Source: Oceanobacillus polygoni (GTDB lineage: Bacteria; Bacillota; Bacilli; Bacillales; Amphibacillaceae). From it: a DNA stretch of 64,000 nucleotides. The translations under genes and the position numbers were made by a program. The stretch spans positions 18,025 to 82,024 of the forward strand of contig NZ_PIJY01000020.1 of the NCBI RefSeq assembly GCF_008304605.1. The letters are read 5' to 3'. Within the stretch, counting starts at the first letter, position 1, and every line of letters begins with the position of its first letter. Shown here in pieces: positions 1-9,239 of this stretch. The notes beneath the pieces were generated by a model. It had not been told where the DNA came from. It did no database searches and saw only the letters and a list, made by a program, of their open reading frames with translations.

Positions 1-132
1 GTCATTCATACAGTTATTATTTGCACGTAATGTGATTTCGCTTTAAATCTCTAGTAAGTTATTATAGGATTAGGTTATAATGTGGTATTGGATAAAAATG
101 AACTGATTAGAAGGTATATTGAGGTGTAATGA

Positions 133-648
133 ATGTTATCGAATTTTTTGCCTAATGAACATGTAAAAAGCGTGTTCGACATACAACCAGAAACATTGAA
201 GCGCCAAGGTATTAAAGGGATTATTACGGATCTGGATAATACGCTTGTTGCCTGGGATGTAAAAGATGCTACTCCTGAAGTGATTCAGTGGTTTAAACTC
301 ATGAAAGATCATGATATAAAAGTGACTATTATTTCAAATAATAATCAAGAACGGGTACAGGTTTTCTCAGATCCCCTTGAAACTCCTTTTGTATATAGCG
401 CAAGAAAACCACTAGGCCGTGCGTTTAAAACGGTAGCTAAAGAAATGAATTTAAAAAGAGAAGAAATTGTTGTTATCGGGGATCAAATCCTCACGGATGT
501 TCTCGGAGGAAATTTTGCTGGTTTCTATACGATTCTTGTTGTTCCCATTGTTCAAACAGATGGAAAAATAACGAGAATTAACCGGAAAATTGAACGAAGA
601 ATTCTAAATTACATGCGACGAAAAGGAAAAATTAGCTGGGAGGAATAG
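133..648 (+). CDS. yqeG: YqeG family HAD phosphatase
   Basis: Small cytosolic HAD-superfamily hydrolase of 171 residues. Motif I is DLDNT with the nucleophile and acid aspartates at 33 and 35. Motif II is the serine in IISNN near 68, motif III the lysine near 92, and motif IV GDQILTD with Asp 117 and 122. The compact, capless fold fits the family (phosphatidylglycerophosphatase-like in some relatives); the substrate here is not known. The ATG at 133 follows a GAGGTG site. A TATAAT at 76-81 with no good -35 may be its promoter. It is the first gene of the yqeG-yqeM operon, and its stop lies 2 bases before yqeH. Confidence 0.93.
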   Translation: MLSNFLPNEHVKSVFDIQPETLKRQGIKGIITDLDNTLVAWDVKDATPEVIQWFKLMKDHDIKVTIISNNNQERVQVFSDPLETPFVYSARKPLGRAFKTVAKEMNLKREEIVVIGDQILTDVLGGNFAGFYTILVVPIVQTDGKITRINRKIERRILNYMRRKGKISWEE

Positions 649-650
649 GT

Positions 651-1751
651 TTGGAAATCATTTATTGTCAAGGATGTGGAGCGGAGATTCAGATAACTGA
701 CCCAGATGGGGTTGGTTACACACCAGCATCCTCATTAAATAAGGAAAATATATTATGTAAAAGATGTTTCCGTTTAAAACATTACAATGAAATACAGGAT
801 GTAGCAATCACGGATGATGACTTTCTAAAAATGGTCAGCACGATTAGAGAAGCTAATGGTCTCGTTGTTCATATGATTGATATTTTCGATGTGAATGGAA
901 GTTTAATTAAAAGCCTTCCAAGAATTACCGGGGACAACCCAATTATATTAGTAGGAAATAAAGTAGATCTATTGCCAAAATCAACCAATCAGAACAAGCT
1001 CATCCAATGGCTTCGTTCAGAGGCAAAAGAAATAGGGATTAAAGTAAAAGATGTTTTCTTAGTCTCATCGACAAAAGGACTAGGAATAGAAGAACTTTCC
1101 CAACAAATCGATACTTATCGTGCAAATAAAAATGTTTATATTGTAGGTACAACGAATGTTGGAAAGTCTACTTTTATTAATCGGTTAATTAAACAATCAA
1201 CCGGATATACGGACGTTATTACGACCTCTTACTTCCCTGGAACAACCTTAGGTTTTATTGAAATACCGCTAGATGAGAGTAGTTCATTAATTGATACACC
1301 AGGAATTGTAAACAAACAGCAATTAACACACTATTTGTCTGATGCTGATTTAAAAATCGTTACGCCAAAAAAAGAAATTAAAGCAAGAATATATCAGCTT
1401 AACCATGGACAAACACTCTATTTCGGCGGACTAGCTCGGATTGATTTTATCAAGGGGGAACGTCAATCCTTTGTTTGCTATTTCTCAAATGAGCTTCCAA
1501 TTCATCGTACGAAGCTAGAGAATGCGGATGAGCTATATGAGAACCATATTGGGGAATTATTAGCACCACCAAATGAGAGCACGTTAGAACAATTACCAAA
1601 GTTCACGCAAAGCACTTTCAAATTGAGCGGGGAGAAAACGGACATTGTTTTTCCAGGGCTTGGTTGGGTAAGTATTGCAGGAACCGATACGACAGTTGCT
1701 GCACATAGTCCGAAAGGCGTTTCCGTTACAGTTCGGAAATCATTGTTGTAA
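651..1751 (+). CDS. yqeH: Ribosome biogenesis GTPase YqeH
   Basis: Circularly permuted GTPase needed in Bacillus for 30S subunit assembly (family knowledge). An N-terminal zinc finger has Cys 6, 9, 36 and 39. The permuted G domain shows G4 NKVD at 103-106 first, then the P-loop GTTNVGKS at 166-173, then DTPG at 215-218, which is the YqeH/YlqF order. Its 366 residues are normal. Translation starts at TTG 651, two bases after the yqeG stop, with the GGGAGG site inside the end of yqeG, so the two genes are probably translationally coupled. Confidence 0.96.
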   Translation: MEIIYCQGCGAEIQITDPDGVGYTPASSLNKENILCKRCFRLKHYNEIQDVAITDDDFLKMVSTIREANGLVVHMIDIFDVNGSLIKSLPRITGDNPIILVGNKVDLLPKSTNQNKLIQWLRSEAKEIGIKVKDVFLVSSTKGLGIEELSQQIDTYRANKNVYIVGTTNVGKSTFINRLIKQSTGYTDVITTSYFPGTTLGFIEIPLDESSSLIDTPGIVNKQQLTHYLSDADLKIVTPKKEIKARIYQLNHGQTLYFGGLARIDFIKGERQSFVCYFSNELPIHRTKLENADELYENHIGELLAPPNESTLEQLPKFTQSTFKLSGEKTDIVFPGLGWVSIAGTDTTVAAHSPKGVSVTVRKSLL

Positions 1752-1765
1752 TCAAAGGGGGGAGA

Positions 1766-2614
1766 ATGATGGATTATCGCTTAAAGCTGATTGGCTATCC
1801 GATACAGCATTCCTTGTCTCCATGGATACATAATAAATTCTTGGAGCGAACATATTTAAAAGGAACTTATACGTTGCATGAGATTAGTCTTGATGCATCA
1901 TTTGACGAAAATATACTTACCTTAAAAAAAGAAGAAGTAGACGGATTTAATGTTACAGTGCCATATAAAGAAGAAATCATTCCATATTTGGATATGCTTG
2001 ATGAAACAGCGAAGCAAATGGGTGCTGTGAATACAGTTGTATATCGAGAGGGAAAATGGATTGGTTATAATACTGATGGAATCGGATATCTACGATCATT
2101 AGAAAGCAAATATCCTACCTTTTTTCAGGATAAATCAAAGCGTATTCTGTTGATTGGTGCTGGCGGGGCAGCAAGGGGGATTTACTATGCACTGGATAGG
2201 GCTGGGTTTGATTGTATTGATATCGCTAATCGAACGAAGGTGAGCGCAGAAGAAATTGCAAAGCTTGCCACCCTATCAAGAAATACGAAAGTTGTATCTT
2301 TAAAAGAGGCTGAAGAGGGAATAGGAAATTATGATTTAATTATCCAAACAACTTCCGTCGGAATGAAACCGAATGTAGATACGTCCATTTTTTCATTCAG
2401 TCAGTTGAAAGAAAATGCAATTGCCAGTGATATTGTATATCAGCCACTGCAAACAAAATTTCTAAAAGAAGCAGAAAAGAATGGTGCTGCTATACACTAC
2501 GGGCATACAATGCTACTGTACCAAGCGCAGTATGCGTTCGAAATTTGGACAAACAAAAAGGTACCTATGGATGATTTGGATTTACAATTACAAGCTATTT
2601 TGGAAGGAAGATAA
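1766..2614 (+). CDS. aroE: Shikimate dehydrogenase
   Basis: NADP-dependent reduction of 3-dehydroshikimate to shikimate in aromatic amino acid synthesis. Substrate-binding serines lie in HSLSP (15-19). The catalytic lysine is in NVTVPYK (Lys 68) and the catalytic aspartate in NTDGIG (Asp 104). The Rossmann motif GAGGAARG is at 131-138. Its 282 residues are full length. A strong GGGGGGAG site precedes two adjacent ATGs (1766, 1769). It sits inside an otherwise ribosome-oriented operon, as in B. subtilis. Confidence 0.96.
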   Translation: MMDYRLKLIGYPIQHSLSPWIHNKFLERTYLKGTYTLHEISLDASFDENILTLKKEEVDGFNVTVPYKEEIIPYLDMLDETAKQMGAVNTVVYREGKWIGYNTDGIGYLRSLESKYPTFFQDKSKRILLIGAGGAARGIYYALDRAGFDCIDIANRTKVSAEEIAKLATLSRNTKVVSLKEAEEGIGNYDLIIQTTSVGMKPNVDTSIFSFSQLKENAIASDIVYQPLQTKFLKEAEKNGAAIHYGHTMLLYQAQYAFEIWTNKKVPMDDLDLQLQAILEGR

Positions 2615-2619
2615 ATTTT

Positions 2620-2910
2620 ATGTTAACAGGTAAACAAAAACGTTTTTTACGAGCTGAGGCACATCATTTGAAGCCTATTTTTCAAGTTGGAAAAATTGGT
2701 GTCAATGATAACATGGTTGAGCAAATTGCAGAAGCCTTAGAAAAAAGAGAATTGCTTAAAGTAAGTGTGTTACAAAATTGTATGGAAGATAAAGATTCGG
2801 TGGCTGAACAGATTGCTACAGGAACGGATGCTCACATTGTTCAGATCATCGGAAATCAAATTGTGCTCTATAAAGAATCAAAGGAAAATAAACAGCTGCA
2901 ATTACCATAA
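2620..2910 (+). CDS. yhbY: CRM-domain RNA-binding protein YhbY/YqeI
   Basis: A 96-residue single CRM (YhbY) domain protein, of a family that associates with pre-50S ribosomal particles. The N-terminal LTGKQKRFLRAEAHHLKP and the central FQVGKIGVND give the GxxG-type RNA-binding loop. The start is ATG 2620, 5 bases after the aroE stop. The Shine-Dalgarno GGAAGG lies within the aroE end. Confidence 0.95.
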   Translation: MLTGKQKRFLRAEAHHLKPIFQVGKIGVNDNMVEQIAEALEKRELLKVSVLQNCMEDKDSVAEQIATGTDAHIVQIIGNQIVLYKESKENKQLQLP

Positions 2911-2932
2911 ATGTACGATAGAGGAGTTTGAC

Positions 2933-3511
2933 ATGGAACGGATAGGGATACTGGGCGGAACATTCGATCCCCCACATTTAGGGCATTTATTGATTGCTGA
3001 GGAAGTAAGGTTAGCGATGGATCTTCAAGAGATCTGGTTTATCCCTACCTATACCCCTCCGCATAAAACAGCATCCAAGACAAGTGCACAGGATCGTATT
3101 CAAATGCTATACTTAGCGACACAGAGCAATCCTCACTTTAAAGTGAATACAATTGAAATAGATCGCACAGGTAAATCATATACTGTAGAAACGATGAAAG
3201 AATTGCAAAAGTTACATCCAGAGAAAGAGTTTTATTTTATTATCGGTGCAGATATGGTTGAATATTTACCACATTGGCACAAAGTGGATGAATTGTTTTC
3301 ACTTGTACGATTTGTAGGAGTGAAACGATCGGGCTATCACCTTGATACAGAATATCCGATTATCGAAATCGATATTCCTATGATTGATATTTCGTCATCG
3401 ATGCTCAGAAATTGGTTGCGTAGGAAGCGATCGGTTCATTACATCGTACCGCAACCGGTCATATCCTATATCAAGGAGAAAGATTTATATGAACATAACG
3501 GAAGCAATTGA
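2933..3511 (+). CDS. nadD: Nicotinate-nucleotide adenylyltransferase
   Basis: Transfers AMP from ATP to nicotinate mononucleotide, making deamido-NAD. The nucleotidyltransferase signature GGTFDPPHLGH is at 8-18 and the second motif ISSSMLR lies near the C-terminus. The reading frame is open upstream to 2765, but I chose ATG 2933. It has a GAGG site 8 bases upstream, gives the usual 192 residues and puts the GGTFDP motif at the N-terminus. The 3' end overlaps yqeK by 23 bases. Confidence 0.95.
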   Translation: MERIGILGGTFDPPHLGHLLIAEEVRLAMDLQEIWFIPTYTPPHKTASKTSAQDRIQMLYLATQSNPHFKVNTIEIDRTGKSYTVETMKELQKLHPEKEFYFIIGADMVEYLPHWHKVDELFSLVRFVGVKRSGYHLDTEYPIIEIDIPMIDISSSMLRNWLRRKRSVHYIVPQPVISYIKEKDLYEHNGSN

Positions 3512-4076
3512 AAAGGTTAAACCCCATTTAACGGTGAAAAGGTTCGAGCATACGCTGCGCGTAGCAGACACTGCTGTAAAGCTCGCTAAGCGCTATGATG
3601 CGTCACAAACGAAGGCGGAGTTAGCCGCTATTCTTCATGACTACGCGAAATATCGTTCGCTAGACGAAATGGAACGCTGGATAAGAAAATCGACACTTCC
3701 AAAAGACCTTCTTGATTATCATCATGAGCTTTGGCATGGACCAGTTGGAGCTATTTTGATAGAGAGGGAATTCGGTATAAGGGATAAGGAAATACAAAGT
3801 GCGGTTCATTACCATACGACAGGCAAAGCCGGGATGAGCATACTTGATAAGATTATTTTCCTTGCGGATTATATCGAACCAGGGAGATCTTTTCCAGGAA
3901 TTAATGATGTCAGAAAAAAGGCGGAGCAGGATTTAACACATGCTTGTTTGATGGCATCAAAAAATACGATAACCTATTTAATATCTAAAAACACAACGGT
4001 TTATCCAGATAGTTTTCATGCGTATAATGATTTAACAAGACAAATTATTGGAGGTAGTTCCTTACATGAAAAATAA
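3489..4076 (+). CDS. yqeK: HD-domain hydrolase YqeK (Ap4A hydrolase type)
   Basis: A 195-residue HD-superfamily protein. Metal ligands visible are His 21 and the HD pair at 50-51, with further histidines in the middle (YHHELWHGP and the HYHTTGK stretch). Family members hydrolyse diadenosine tetraphosphate symmetrically to two ADP. ATG 3489 follows AAGGAGA and overlaps the nadD end. The longer open frame starting at 3384 would be almost entirely inside nadD and lacks a ribosome binding site. Confidence 0.92.
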   Translation: MNITEAIEKVKPHLTVKRFEHTLRVADTAVKLAKRYDASQTKAELAAILHDYAKYRSLDEMERWIRKSTLPKDLLDYHHELWHGPVGAILIEREFGIRDKEIQSAVHYHTTGKAGMSILDKIIFLADYIEPGRSFPGINDVRKKAEQDLTHACLMASKNTITYLISKNTTVYPDSFHAYNDLTRQIIGGSSLHEK

Positions 4077-4422
4077 AGAAATTATCGATTTAATTGCTGA
4101 AGCTTGTGATGATAAACGAGCAGAAGATATTATTGCTTTAGATATGAACCAAGTATCATTAGTAGCGGATTATTTCTTGATCTGTCATGGGAGTAACGAA
4201 AGACAGGTACAGGCAATAGCACGTGCAATCAAAGATGTAATGGATGAAAAAGGCATTGAAGTTAACCGAATGGAAGGCTTTGAATCTGCACGCTGGATTC
4301 TTGTAGATGTTGGAGATATTGTTTGTCATATTTTCCACAAGGATGAACGGAATTATTATAATTTAGAACGCCTATGGGGAGATGCCTCTCGAGTAGCCTT
4401 ACAGCTTGGTCAGGAAGGCTGA
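4066..4422 (+). CDS. rsfS: Ribosome silencing factor RsfS
   Basis: A 118-residue RsfS/Iojap protein. Homologues bind ribosomal protein L14 and block subunit joining when nutrients are low. Typical segments are the early DDKRAEDIIALDM, then SVADYFLICHGSN, and the C-terminal WILVDVGDIVCHIF. ATG 4066 follows GGAGG at 4050-4054 and overlaps yqeK by 11 bases. The TTG at 4048 has no site of its own. Confidence 0.95.
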   Translation: MKNKEIIDLIAEACDDKRAEDIIALDMNQVSLVADYFLICHGSNERQVQAIARAIKDVMDEKGIEVNRMEGFESARWILVDVGDIVCHIFHKDERNYYNLERLWGDASRVALQLGQEG

Positions 4423-4424
4423 TC

Positions 4425-5177
4425 ATGGCATATCAGCAAATGGCTTCCTTGTATGATCAATTAATGGTAAACGCCCCTTATGATGAATGGGTTTCTTTTA
4501 CAGAAGAAATGCTTAGGCAAACCGGAAAAGAAGCTGAAAGGATAGCTGACCTTGGGTGTGGTACTGGAGAGATTGCAACAAGATTAGCAGAGCGAGGCTA
4601 TCAAATAACTGGTGTGGATTATTCAACAGATATGCTTACGTATGCAGCACATAAAGCAGCGGAGAGAAATCTTTCTATACAATGGTTACATCAGGATTTA
4701 ACGAAACTTACAGGTTTATCCGAATATGATGTAGCAATCAGTTATTGTGATGTCATGAATTATATAATAGAACCAACTGACTTGCAGAAATCCTTCCATA
4801 ATATAGCGAATTGCTTAAAGGAAGGTGGTCTATTCATTTTCGATGTTCACTCCTTATATCAAGTAGAGCAGAACTATGTAAATCAAACATTTTCTGAGGT
4901 GACCGATGAAGCTTCTTACATTTGGTTTTGTTCAGCCGGCGATGAGCCTGGTGAAATGTTCCATGATTTAACATTTTTTGCTCTAGAAGGAGAAATGTAT
5001 AAACGTTTTGATGAATATCATCATCAAAGGACCTATCCGATATCATTTTATAAAAAAATGTTAAAAGAGTCAGGCTTTGAAAATATTAAATTGTTTGCTG
5101 ATTTTTCGGTAAAAACGAATGATATAGATGAAAAATCAGAGCGAATTTTCTTTTTAGCTGAAAAAAGATCAGGATAA
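4425..5177 (+). CDS. yqeM: Class I SAM-dependent methyltransferase YqeM
   Basis: A 250-residue methyltransferase whose SAM-binding motif I, ADLGCGTGE, is at 41-49 and whose acidic motif II is GVDYS about 20 residues on. The substrate of YqeM is not established. ATG 4425 follows AGGAAGG and begins 2 bases after the rsfS stop. A longer in-frame extension runs into rsfS and lacks support. It is the last gene of the operon, and an intrinsic terminator overlaps its stop codon. Confidence 0.92.
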   Translation: MAYQQMASLYDQLMVNAPYDEWVSFTEEMLRQTGKEAERIADLGCGTGEIATRLAERGYQITGVDYSTDMLTYAAHKAAERNLSIQWLHQDLTKLTGLSEYDVAISYCDVMNYIIEPTDLQKSFHNIANCLKEGGLFIFDVHSLYQVEQNYVNQTFSEVTDEASYIWFCSAGDEPGEMFHDLTFFALEGEMYKRFDEYHHQRTYPISFYKKMLKESGFENIKLFADFSVKTNDIDEKSERIFFLAEKRSG

Positions 5178-5199
5178 TTGAGATTCCTGATCTTTTTTT
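5161..5199 (+). terminator. Intrinsic terminator after yqeM
   Basis: A 13-bp stem (AAAAAAGATCAGG at 5161-5173 with CCTGATCTTTTTT from 5186) around a 12-base loop, ending in seven T. The left arm is the last coding sequence of yqeM and the stop codon lies in the loop. Confidence 0.88.
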
Positions 5200-5304
5200 G
5201 CTTGCAGGATTTTTTAAAATGATGACGAATATGTCTAAATAGTTGCAAGAATTATCTTCTGTATAACTCCTCCTACTACTACAAAAGAATGGATGTGAAA
5301 AGGA

Positions 5305-5910
5305 TTGTTAAACCTTCTTAAAAAATCCTCGTTTTTTATTGCTGTTGCAATACTAGTTGTCTTATTCCTCATTGTTACCCGAGATGCGAGTGAAGAACAA
5401 GTAACGATGCCAGATTTACATGCTGGTTCTTCTTCGTCGGAGAATCCATTTGAACAACAACCAGAAGTAAGTCAAGATACTGATACAGTAGCAGTTGTTG
5501 ATATTAAAGGTGCAATCGTAAGCCCAGGTGTTTATGAAGTATCTGCTGACGCAAGGCTGCATGATGTCATTCTGACTGCAGGAGGTTTTACTTCGGATGC
5601 TGATCAACATCAAATAAATCTTGCACAAAAAGTACAGGATGAAATGATTATCATTGTACCTAAAATTGGGGACGATGGCGACAGTGGCAGTAACGAGGGC
5701 TCTGTTGGAAGTGATGGAAAAATAAAAGTAAATATGGCTGCACAGGAGGAAATCGAGCAACTACCTGGAATTGGTCCTGCCAAGGCACAAGCAATTATTC
5801 AACATCGAGAAGAACATGGCTTATTTAACTCGATTGAAGATTTACTAAACGTTTCAGGGATTGGTCAAAAAACACTTGAGAACATGCAGGATGCCATTCA
5901 AATTCCATAG
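5305..5910 (+). CDS. comEA: Competence DNA receptor ComEA
   Basis: Membrane-anchored double-strand DNA receptor for transformation. A membrane segment (about 9-25) is followed by an acidic linker. A SLBB-like domain lies at about 61-120, then a Gly/Asp/Ser-rich hinge. The C-terminal domain has tandem helix-hairpin-helix motifs (LPGIGPAKA at 153-161, VSGIGQKT at 183-190). Its 201 residues are normal. The start is TTG 5305 after GAAAAGGA; the ATG at 5293 is followed at once by a stop. comER, which lies divergently upstream in B. subtilis, is absent. Confidence 0.94.
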   Translation: MLNLLKKSSFFIAVAILVVLFLIVTRDASEEQVTMPDLHAGSSSSENPFEQQPEVSQDTDTVAVVDIKGAIVSPGVYEVSADARLHDVILTAGGFTSDADQHQINLAQKVQDEMIIIVPKIGDDGDSGSNEGSVGSDGKIKVNMAAQEEIEQLPGIGPAKAQAIIQHREEHGLFNSIEDLLNVSGIGQKTLENMQDAIQIP

Positions 5911-5920
5911 ACAGTGTGTA

Positions 5921-5950
5921 TTGACGAAGATTCACCTTGGAATGTAAACT
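5921..5950 (+). promoter_or_regulatory. Possible SigA promoter before comEB
   Basis: TTGACG (5921-5926), an 18-base spacer and TAAACT (5945-5950), placed 30 bases before comEB. The match is reasonable but not perfect. It could allow transcription of comEB-comEC separate from comEA. Confidence 0.4.
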
Positions 5951-5979
5951 AGTGAAAGAATACGTAAAGGAGAATACAT

Positions 5980-6543
5980 ATGGAAAGAATTTCATGGGAT
6001 CAATATTTTATGGCGCAGAGTCACCTACTTGCACTTCGCAGTACGTGTACAAGGTTAATGGTCGGTGCAACAATTGTTCGTGACAAGCGGATTATAGCAG
6101 GAGGGTATAATGGAAGTGTGTCTGGTAGTGTTCACTGTATTGATGATGGTTGCTATGTCATTGATGGCCATTGTGTACGAACCGTTCACGCCGAAGCAAA
6201 TGCGCTCCTGCAATGCGCAAAGTTTGGTGTTGCAACGGATAATGCAGACATTTATGTAACGCATTTCCCTTGTTTACAATGTACGAAGCAGTTAATCCAA
6301 AGTGGTATTCGTACGGTTTATTATGCGGAAGATTACCATAATCATGAATACGCGATTCAATTATTTAAAGAAGCAGGTATCCGCACGGAAAAAGTAGAAC
6401 TCGATTACCTTGCCGTAGATACAAACTATCAAGAAAAAGCAGAGCTTATGAAAAATGTGCTTGAAAAACTGGAAGCAGTTTCAGGAAATGACGAGGAAGC
6501 AGTTTTGCTTCGAGAACAAGCGGAAAAACTGTTTTTAAAATAA
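5980..6543 (+). CDS. comEB: ComE operon protein 2 (dCMP deaminase family)
   Basis: Cytidine/deoxycytidylate deaminase-type zinc enzyme of 187 residues. It shows the catalytic HAE at 70-72 and the zinc cysteines of PCLQC (98, 101). dCMP deamination to dUMP is inferred from the family. In B. subtilis comEB is not essential for DNA uptake despite its place in the operon. ATG 5980 follows AAAGGAG. There is a 112-base gap before comEC containing a hairpin. Confidence 0.93.
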   Translation: MERISWDQYFMAQSHLLALRSTCTRLMVGATIVRDKRIIAGGYNGSVSGSVHCIDDGCYVIDGHCVRTVHAEANALLQCAKFGVATDNADIYVTHFPCLQCTKQLIQSGIRTVYYAEDYHNHEYAIQLFKEAGIRTEKVELDYLAVDTNYQEKAELMKNVLEKLEAVSGNDEEAVLLREQAEKLFLK

Positions 6544-6583
6544 CGATAATTTCCAAGAGTAGCGCATGCCGTATAGGGTTTAA

Positions 6584-6605
6584 CTCACCTATGATAATAG
6601 GTGAG
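6584..6605 (+). other. Hairpin between comEB and comEC
   Basis: A perfect 9-bp stem (CTCACCTAT with ATAGGTGAG) around a GATA loop, 51 bases before the comEC start. It has no run of T, so it is not a standard terminator. It may affect mRNA stability or processing. Confidence 0.5.
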
Positions 6606-6655
6606 GAGCTCTCTATCTTCATTCTTCTTAAAAGCAATTTAATAAACGAAAATAG

Positions 6656-8980
6656 GTGAATTTACAATTGAAAGGATATTGGCATTTTGCTGCACTTGCA
6701 GCAGGTGCAGCGATTGTTAGCGTTTATTACGCAAATGATTGGGTAATCATTGCTTTCTTACTTTGGACCTTATACTTGCATTTTTATGGGAGGTTAAGGA
6801 AAATCCCAATCATTATTTCATTGATTTTGTTCTTCTTCTTTTCGCTCCATATTCCTCCGCCTGATATTCAATCCTCTACGGAGTTACCACACGAGACTAC
6901 ATCTTATACAGGCGAAATCAGAGCCCCAGTCCAGTTAACAAATGACAAGTTGGAGTTTGTTCTAGAAGAACAATATTCAAAGCAAAACATCCTCATTCTT
7001 TATTTCCCTGAAACGAATAAACGAGAAACGCAAACTGAATCCACCGTACGCAGCTTAAAATACGGTGCCAGTTGTATGGTGAAAGGCGAAGTTGAACTTC
7101 CGAATGAAAGCAGAAACCCAGCTCAGTTTAACTATCGAGATTACTTGTTAAAAAATGGAATAGCTTATCAACTTATACTAAAGGATTTAGAAGACATCGA
7201 GTGTAACGGATCAAAGTCCCTGGAACGGTTCTATACGTTACGCGAGCATCTCCTGAATCATGTAGAAAGTCGGTTTAGTGCATACACTGCTTCGTGGTTA
7301 ACTGCAATTGTGTTTGGTGATGACTCGACGATGGACTCGGAAGTGGAAGATATATTTCAGCGCTGGAGCCTGTCACATATTATTGCTATTTCTGGCTCTA
7401 ATATTGGTTTAATTGTTGCATTGTTCTACTTTTTACTGGTCAAACTAAATTTACTTACACAAGAGAAAGCACAGTGGCTCATGATTTTCTTTTTACCTGT
7501 TTATGCGTTGTTAGCAGGTGGTGACCCTTCTGTCTGGAGGGCAGCAATTATGGTGGTGCTATTTATTCTATTGAATAAATTTAAACTACGATTCAGTTAT
7601 ACAGATATATTGAGCATCGTATTTATTTTACTCATTATAGTTGATAAATATATTATCTACCATGTAGGATTTCAATTGTCCTTTCTCGTTACATTTGCCA
7701 TACTCTTATCGAAACAATGGGTCAGTGAATCGAAATCCGTCTTTTGGCAAGTATTACAAATCAGCTTCGTCTCCCAAATGGTAATCATTCCTATTCAATT
7801 TGCATACTTTTCTATTTTCCAACCTTTATCCATTATTCTTAATTTAATTGTTATACCTTATTTTACTGTATTCGTTATTCCGTTAATGTATATCCTCGTG
7901 CCGATAAGTTTTTTACCGGATTTTTTAGTGAATATACTGGATACATGTTTTATGCATATTCATCAATTTGTTATAGCTTTTATAACATTTACTGATTCGG
8001 TTCTGTACTATCCATTTTTAACCTCAGAGTTTCCATTTATTGCGATCATTATTTATTTTGGTTTGTTTTTTTGGTTTATGCATGATTTGGAACGAGCGAT
8101 ATTAGTTCGAGCATTTTGTAATGGCTTGTTATTGGCATTGTTAGTAATGGGGATTGCTGCTAGACCATATTTCTCTCCTGTTGGTACAGTAACGATGTTT
8201 GACATCGGACAAGGGGATGCGTTTTTGATTGAACTGCCATATCGGAAAGGCGTAGTTATGATTGATGCTGGCTCCCGATTTTCGTTTGAAGATATGGAGC
8301 CGACAGCCAGTGTTTATCAACAAATATTAAGACCTTATTTTTATTCACGAGGTATTAGACAACTTGATACACTCCTGCTTACCCATGAGGATATCGACCA
8401 CGTTGGAAGTACTGAATTTTTATTGAAGGAAATGGAAGTTGAACAATTGATTGTCAGTAGCTATTTTGATTTATCCGTGATGCAAGAGTGGTCGCAAATA
8501 AGAAAACAGCCAGAGGTTGTTCAAGTTAAGCGGGGAGATTTAATTGAGGTTGCCGATCAACAATTTTATGTACTTGGACCAGAGATTGATCATGCATCAT
8601 CAAATGAAAATTCCATTGTTATGTTTACCGAATTTGGAGGAGTAAACTGGTTATTTACTGGTGATATAAGTAAAGCGGAAGAATGGGAATTGGTACAAAT
8701 CTATCCCGAATTGTCGGTGGACGTATTAAAAGTCGCACATCATGGGAGCAGCACATCTACAGATCAGAACTTTCTAGAAGTGATCGATCCCAAGTTTGCT
8801 CTCATCCCTGTTGGAGTAAATAATTCCTATGGGCATCCTACGGCAAAAGTTTTAGAAACGCTGGAAAAATGGGGTGTGGTGATTTTACGAACTGATCAAC
8901 ATGGCGCTGTGCAATTTAAGTACAAAAGTGATGGAGGAACGTTTTTCACGTTTTTACATAAACTACGTGGAGAAGAGTAA
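6656..8980 (+). CDS. comEC: DNA internalization channel ComEC/Rec2
   Basis: A 774-residue polytopic protein that moves transforming single-stranded DNA across the membrane. It has N-terminal membrane segments, a DUF4131/OB-like region (about 90-180) and the multi-helix Competence domain (about 200-510). A C-terminal metallo-beta-lactamase-like domain carries HEDIDH near 578 and HHGS near 695, probably the nuclease of the complementary strand. The GTG start at 6656 has only a weak ribosome binding site; the TTG at 6668 is an alternative. A terminator follows. Confidence 0.93.
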   Translation: MNLQLKGYWHFAALAAGAAIVSVYYANDWVIIAFLLWTLYLHFYGRLRKIPIIISLILFFFFSLHIPPPDIQSSTELPHETTSYTGEIRAPVQLTNDKLEFVLEEQYSKQNILILYFPETNKRETQTESTVRSLKYGASCMVKGEVELPNESRNPAQFNYRDYLLKNGIAYQLILKDLEDIECNGSKSLERFYTLREHLLNHVESRFSAYTASWLTAIVFGDDSTMDSEVEDIFQRWSLSHIIAISGSNIGLIVALFYFLLVKLNLLTQEKAQWLMIFFLPVYALLAGGDPSVWRAAIMVVLFILLNKFKLRFSYTDILSIVFILLIIVDKYIIYHVGFQLSFLVTFAILLSKQWVSESKSVFWQVLQISFVSQMVIIPIQFAYFSIFQPLSIILNLIVIPYFTVFVIPLMYILVPISFLPDFLVNILDTCFMHIHQFVIAFITFTDSVLYYPFLTSEFPFIAIIIYFGLFFWFMHDLERAILVRAFCNGLLLALLVMGIAARPYFSPVGTVTMFDIGQGDAFLIELPYRKGVVMIDAGSRFSFEDMEPTASVYQQILRPYFYSRGIRQLDTLLLTHEDIDHVGSTEFLLKEMEVEQLIVSSYFDLSVMQEWSQIRKQPEVVQVKRGDLIEVADQQFYVLGPEIDHASSNENSIVMFTEFGGVNWLFTGDISKAEEWELVQIYPELSVDVLKVAHHGSSTSTDQNFLEVIDPKFALIPVGVNNSYGHPTAKVLETLEKWGVVILRTDQHGAVQFKYKSDGGTFFTFLHKLRGEE

Positions 8981-9031
8981 AACACACCGTTCAAACTTCT
9001 AATCGTATTCGTATTGAATAATTAAATGAAC

Positions 9032-9059
9032 AAAGAGACTGTAGGGGTACAGTCTCTTT
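9032..9059 (+). terminator. Terminator between comEC and yqzM
   Basis: A perfect 12-bp stem (AAAGAGACTGTA with TACAGTCTCTTT) with a GGGG loop. The T run is poor on the plus strand and somewhat better on the minus strand. It probably serves the converging comEC and yqzM. Confidence 0.75.
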
Positions 9060-9105
9060 CAACAAAATTTAGGTAAAAGGTAACGATTACATGTGTAACC
9101 TGCTC

Positions 9106-9237
9106 TTATCCGAAGACGCTAATTGCAGCTCCGACCGCAAAGATTACGAAAAAGAAAACGAATGAAAAAACAAATCCTAAAGCGGAGTCAACTACATCAT
9201 TTCCTTTATACTGTACATCCTTTTCAAATTCATTCAC
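9106..9237 (-). CDS. yqzM: YqzM family small membrane protein
   Basis: A 43-residue protein read from GTG 9237 to TAA 9108-9106. It begins NEFEKDVQYKGNDVVDS and continues into one hydrophobic helix (about 20-41) rich in Phe and Val. Sequence, size and position between comEC and holA match B. subtilis YqzM, whose function is unknown. An AGGAGGGG ribosome binding site lies 6 bases upstream. A possible -10, TATACT, is at 9270-9265 on the minus strand. Confidence 0.85.
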   Translation of the reverse strand: MNEFEKDVQYKGNDVVDSALGFVFSFVFFFVIFAVGAAISVFG

Positions 9238-9239
9238 AA

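Noticed and set aside
2765..2932. N-terminal extension of nadD
   Set aside because: It overlaps yhbY in another frame and would place the GGTFDP motif unusually far from the start.
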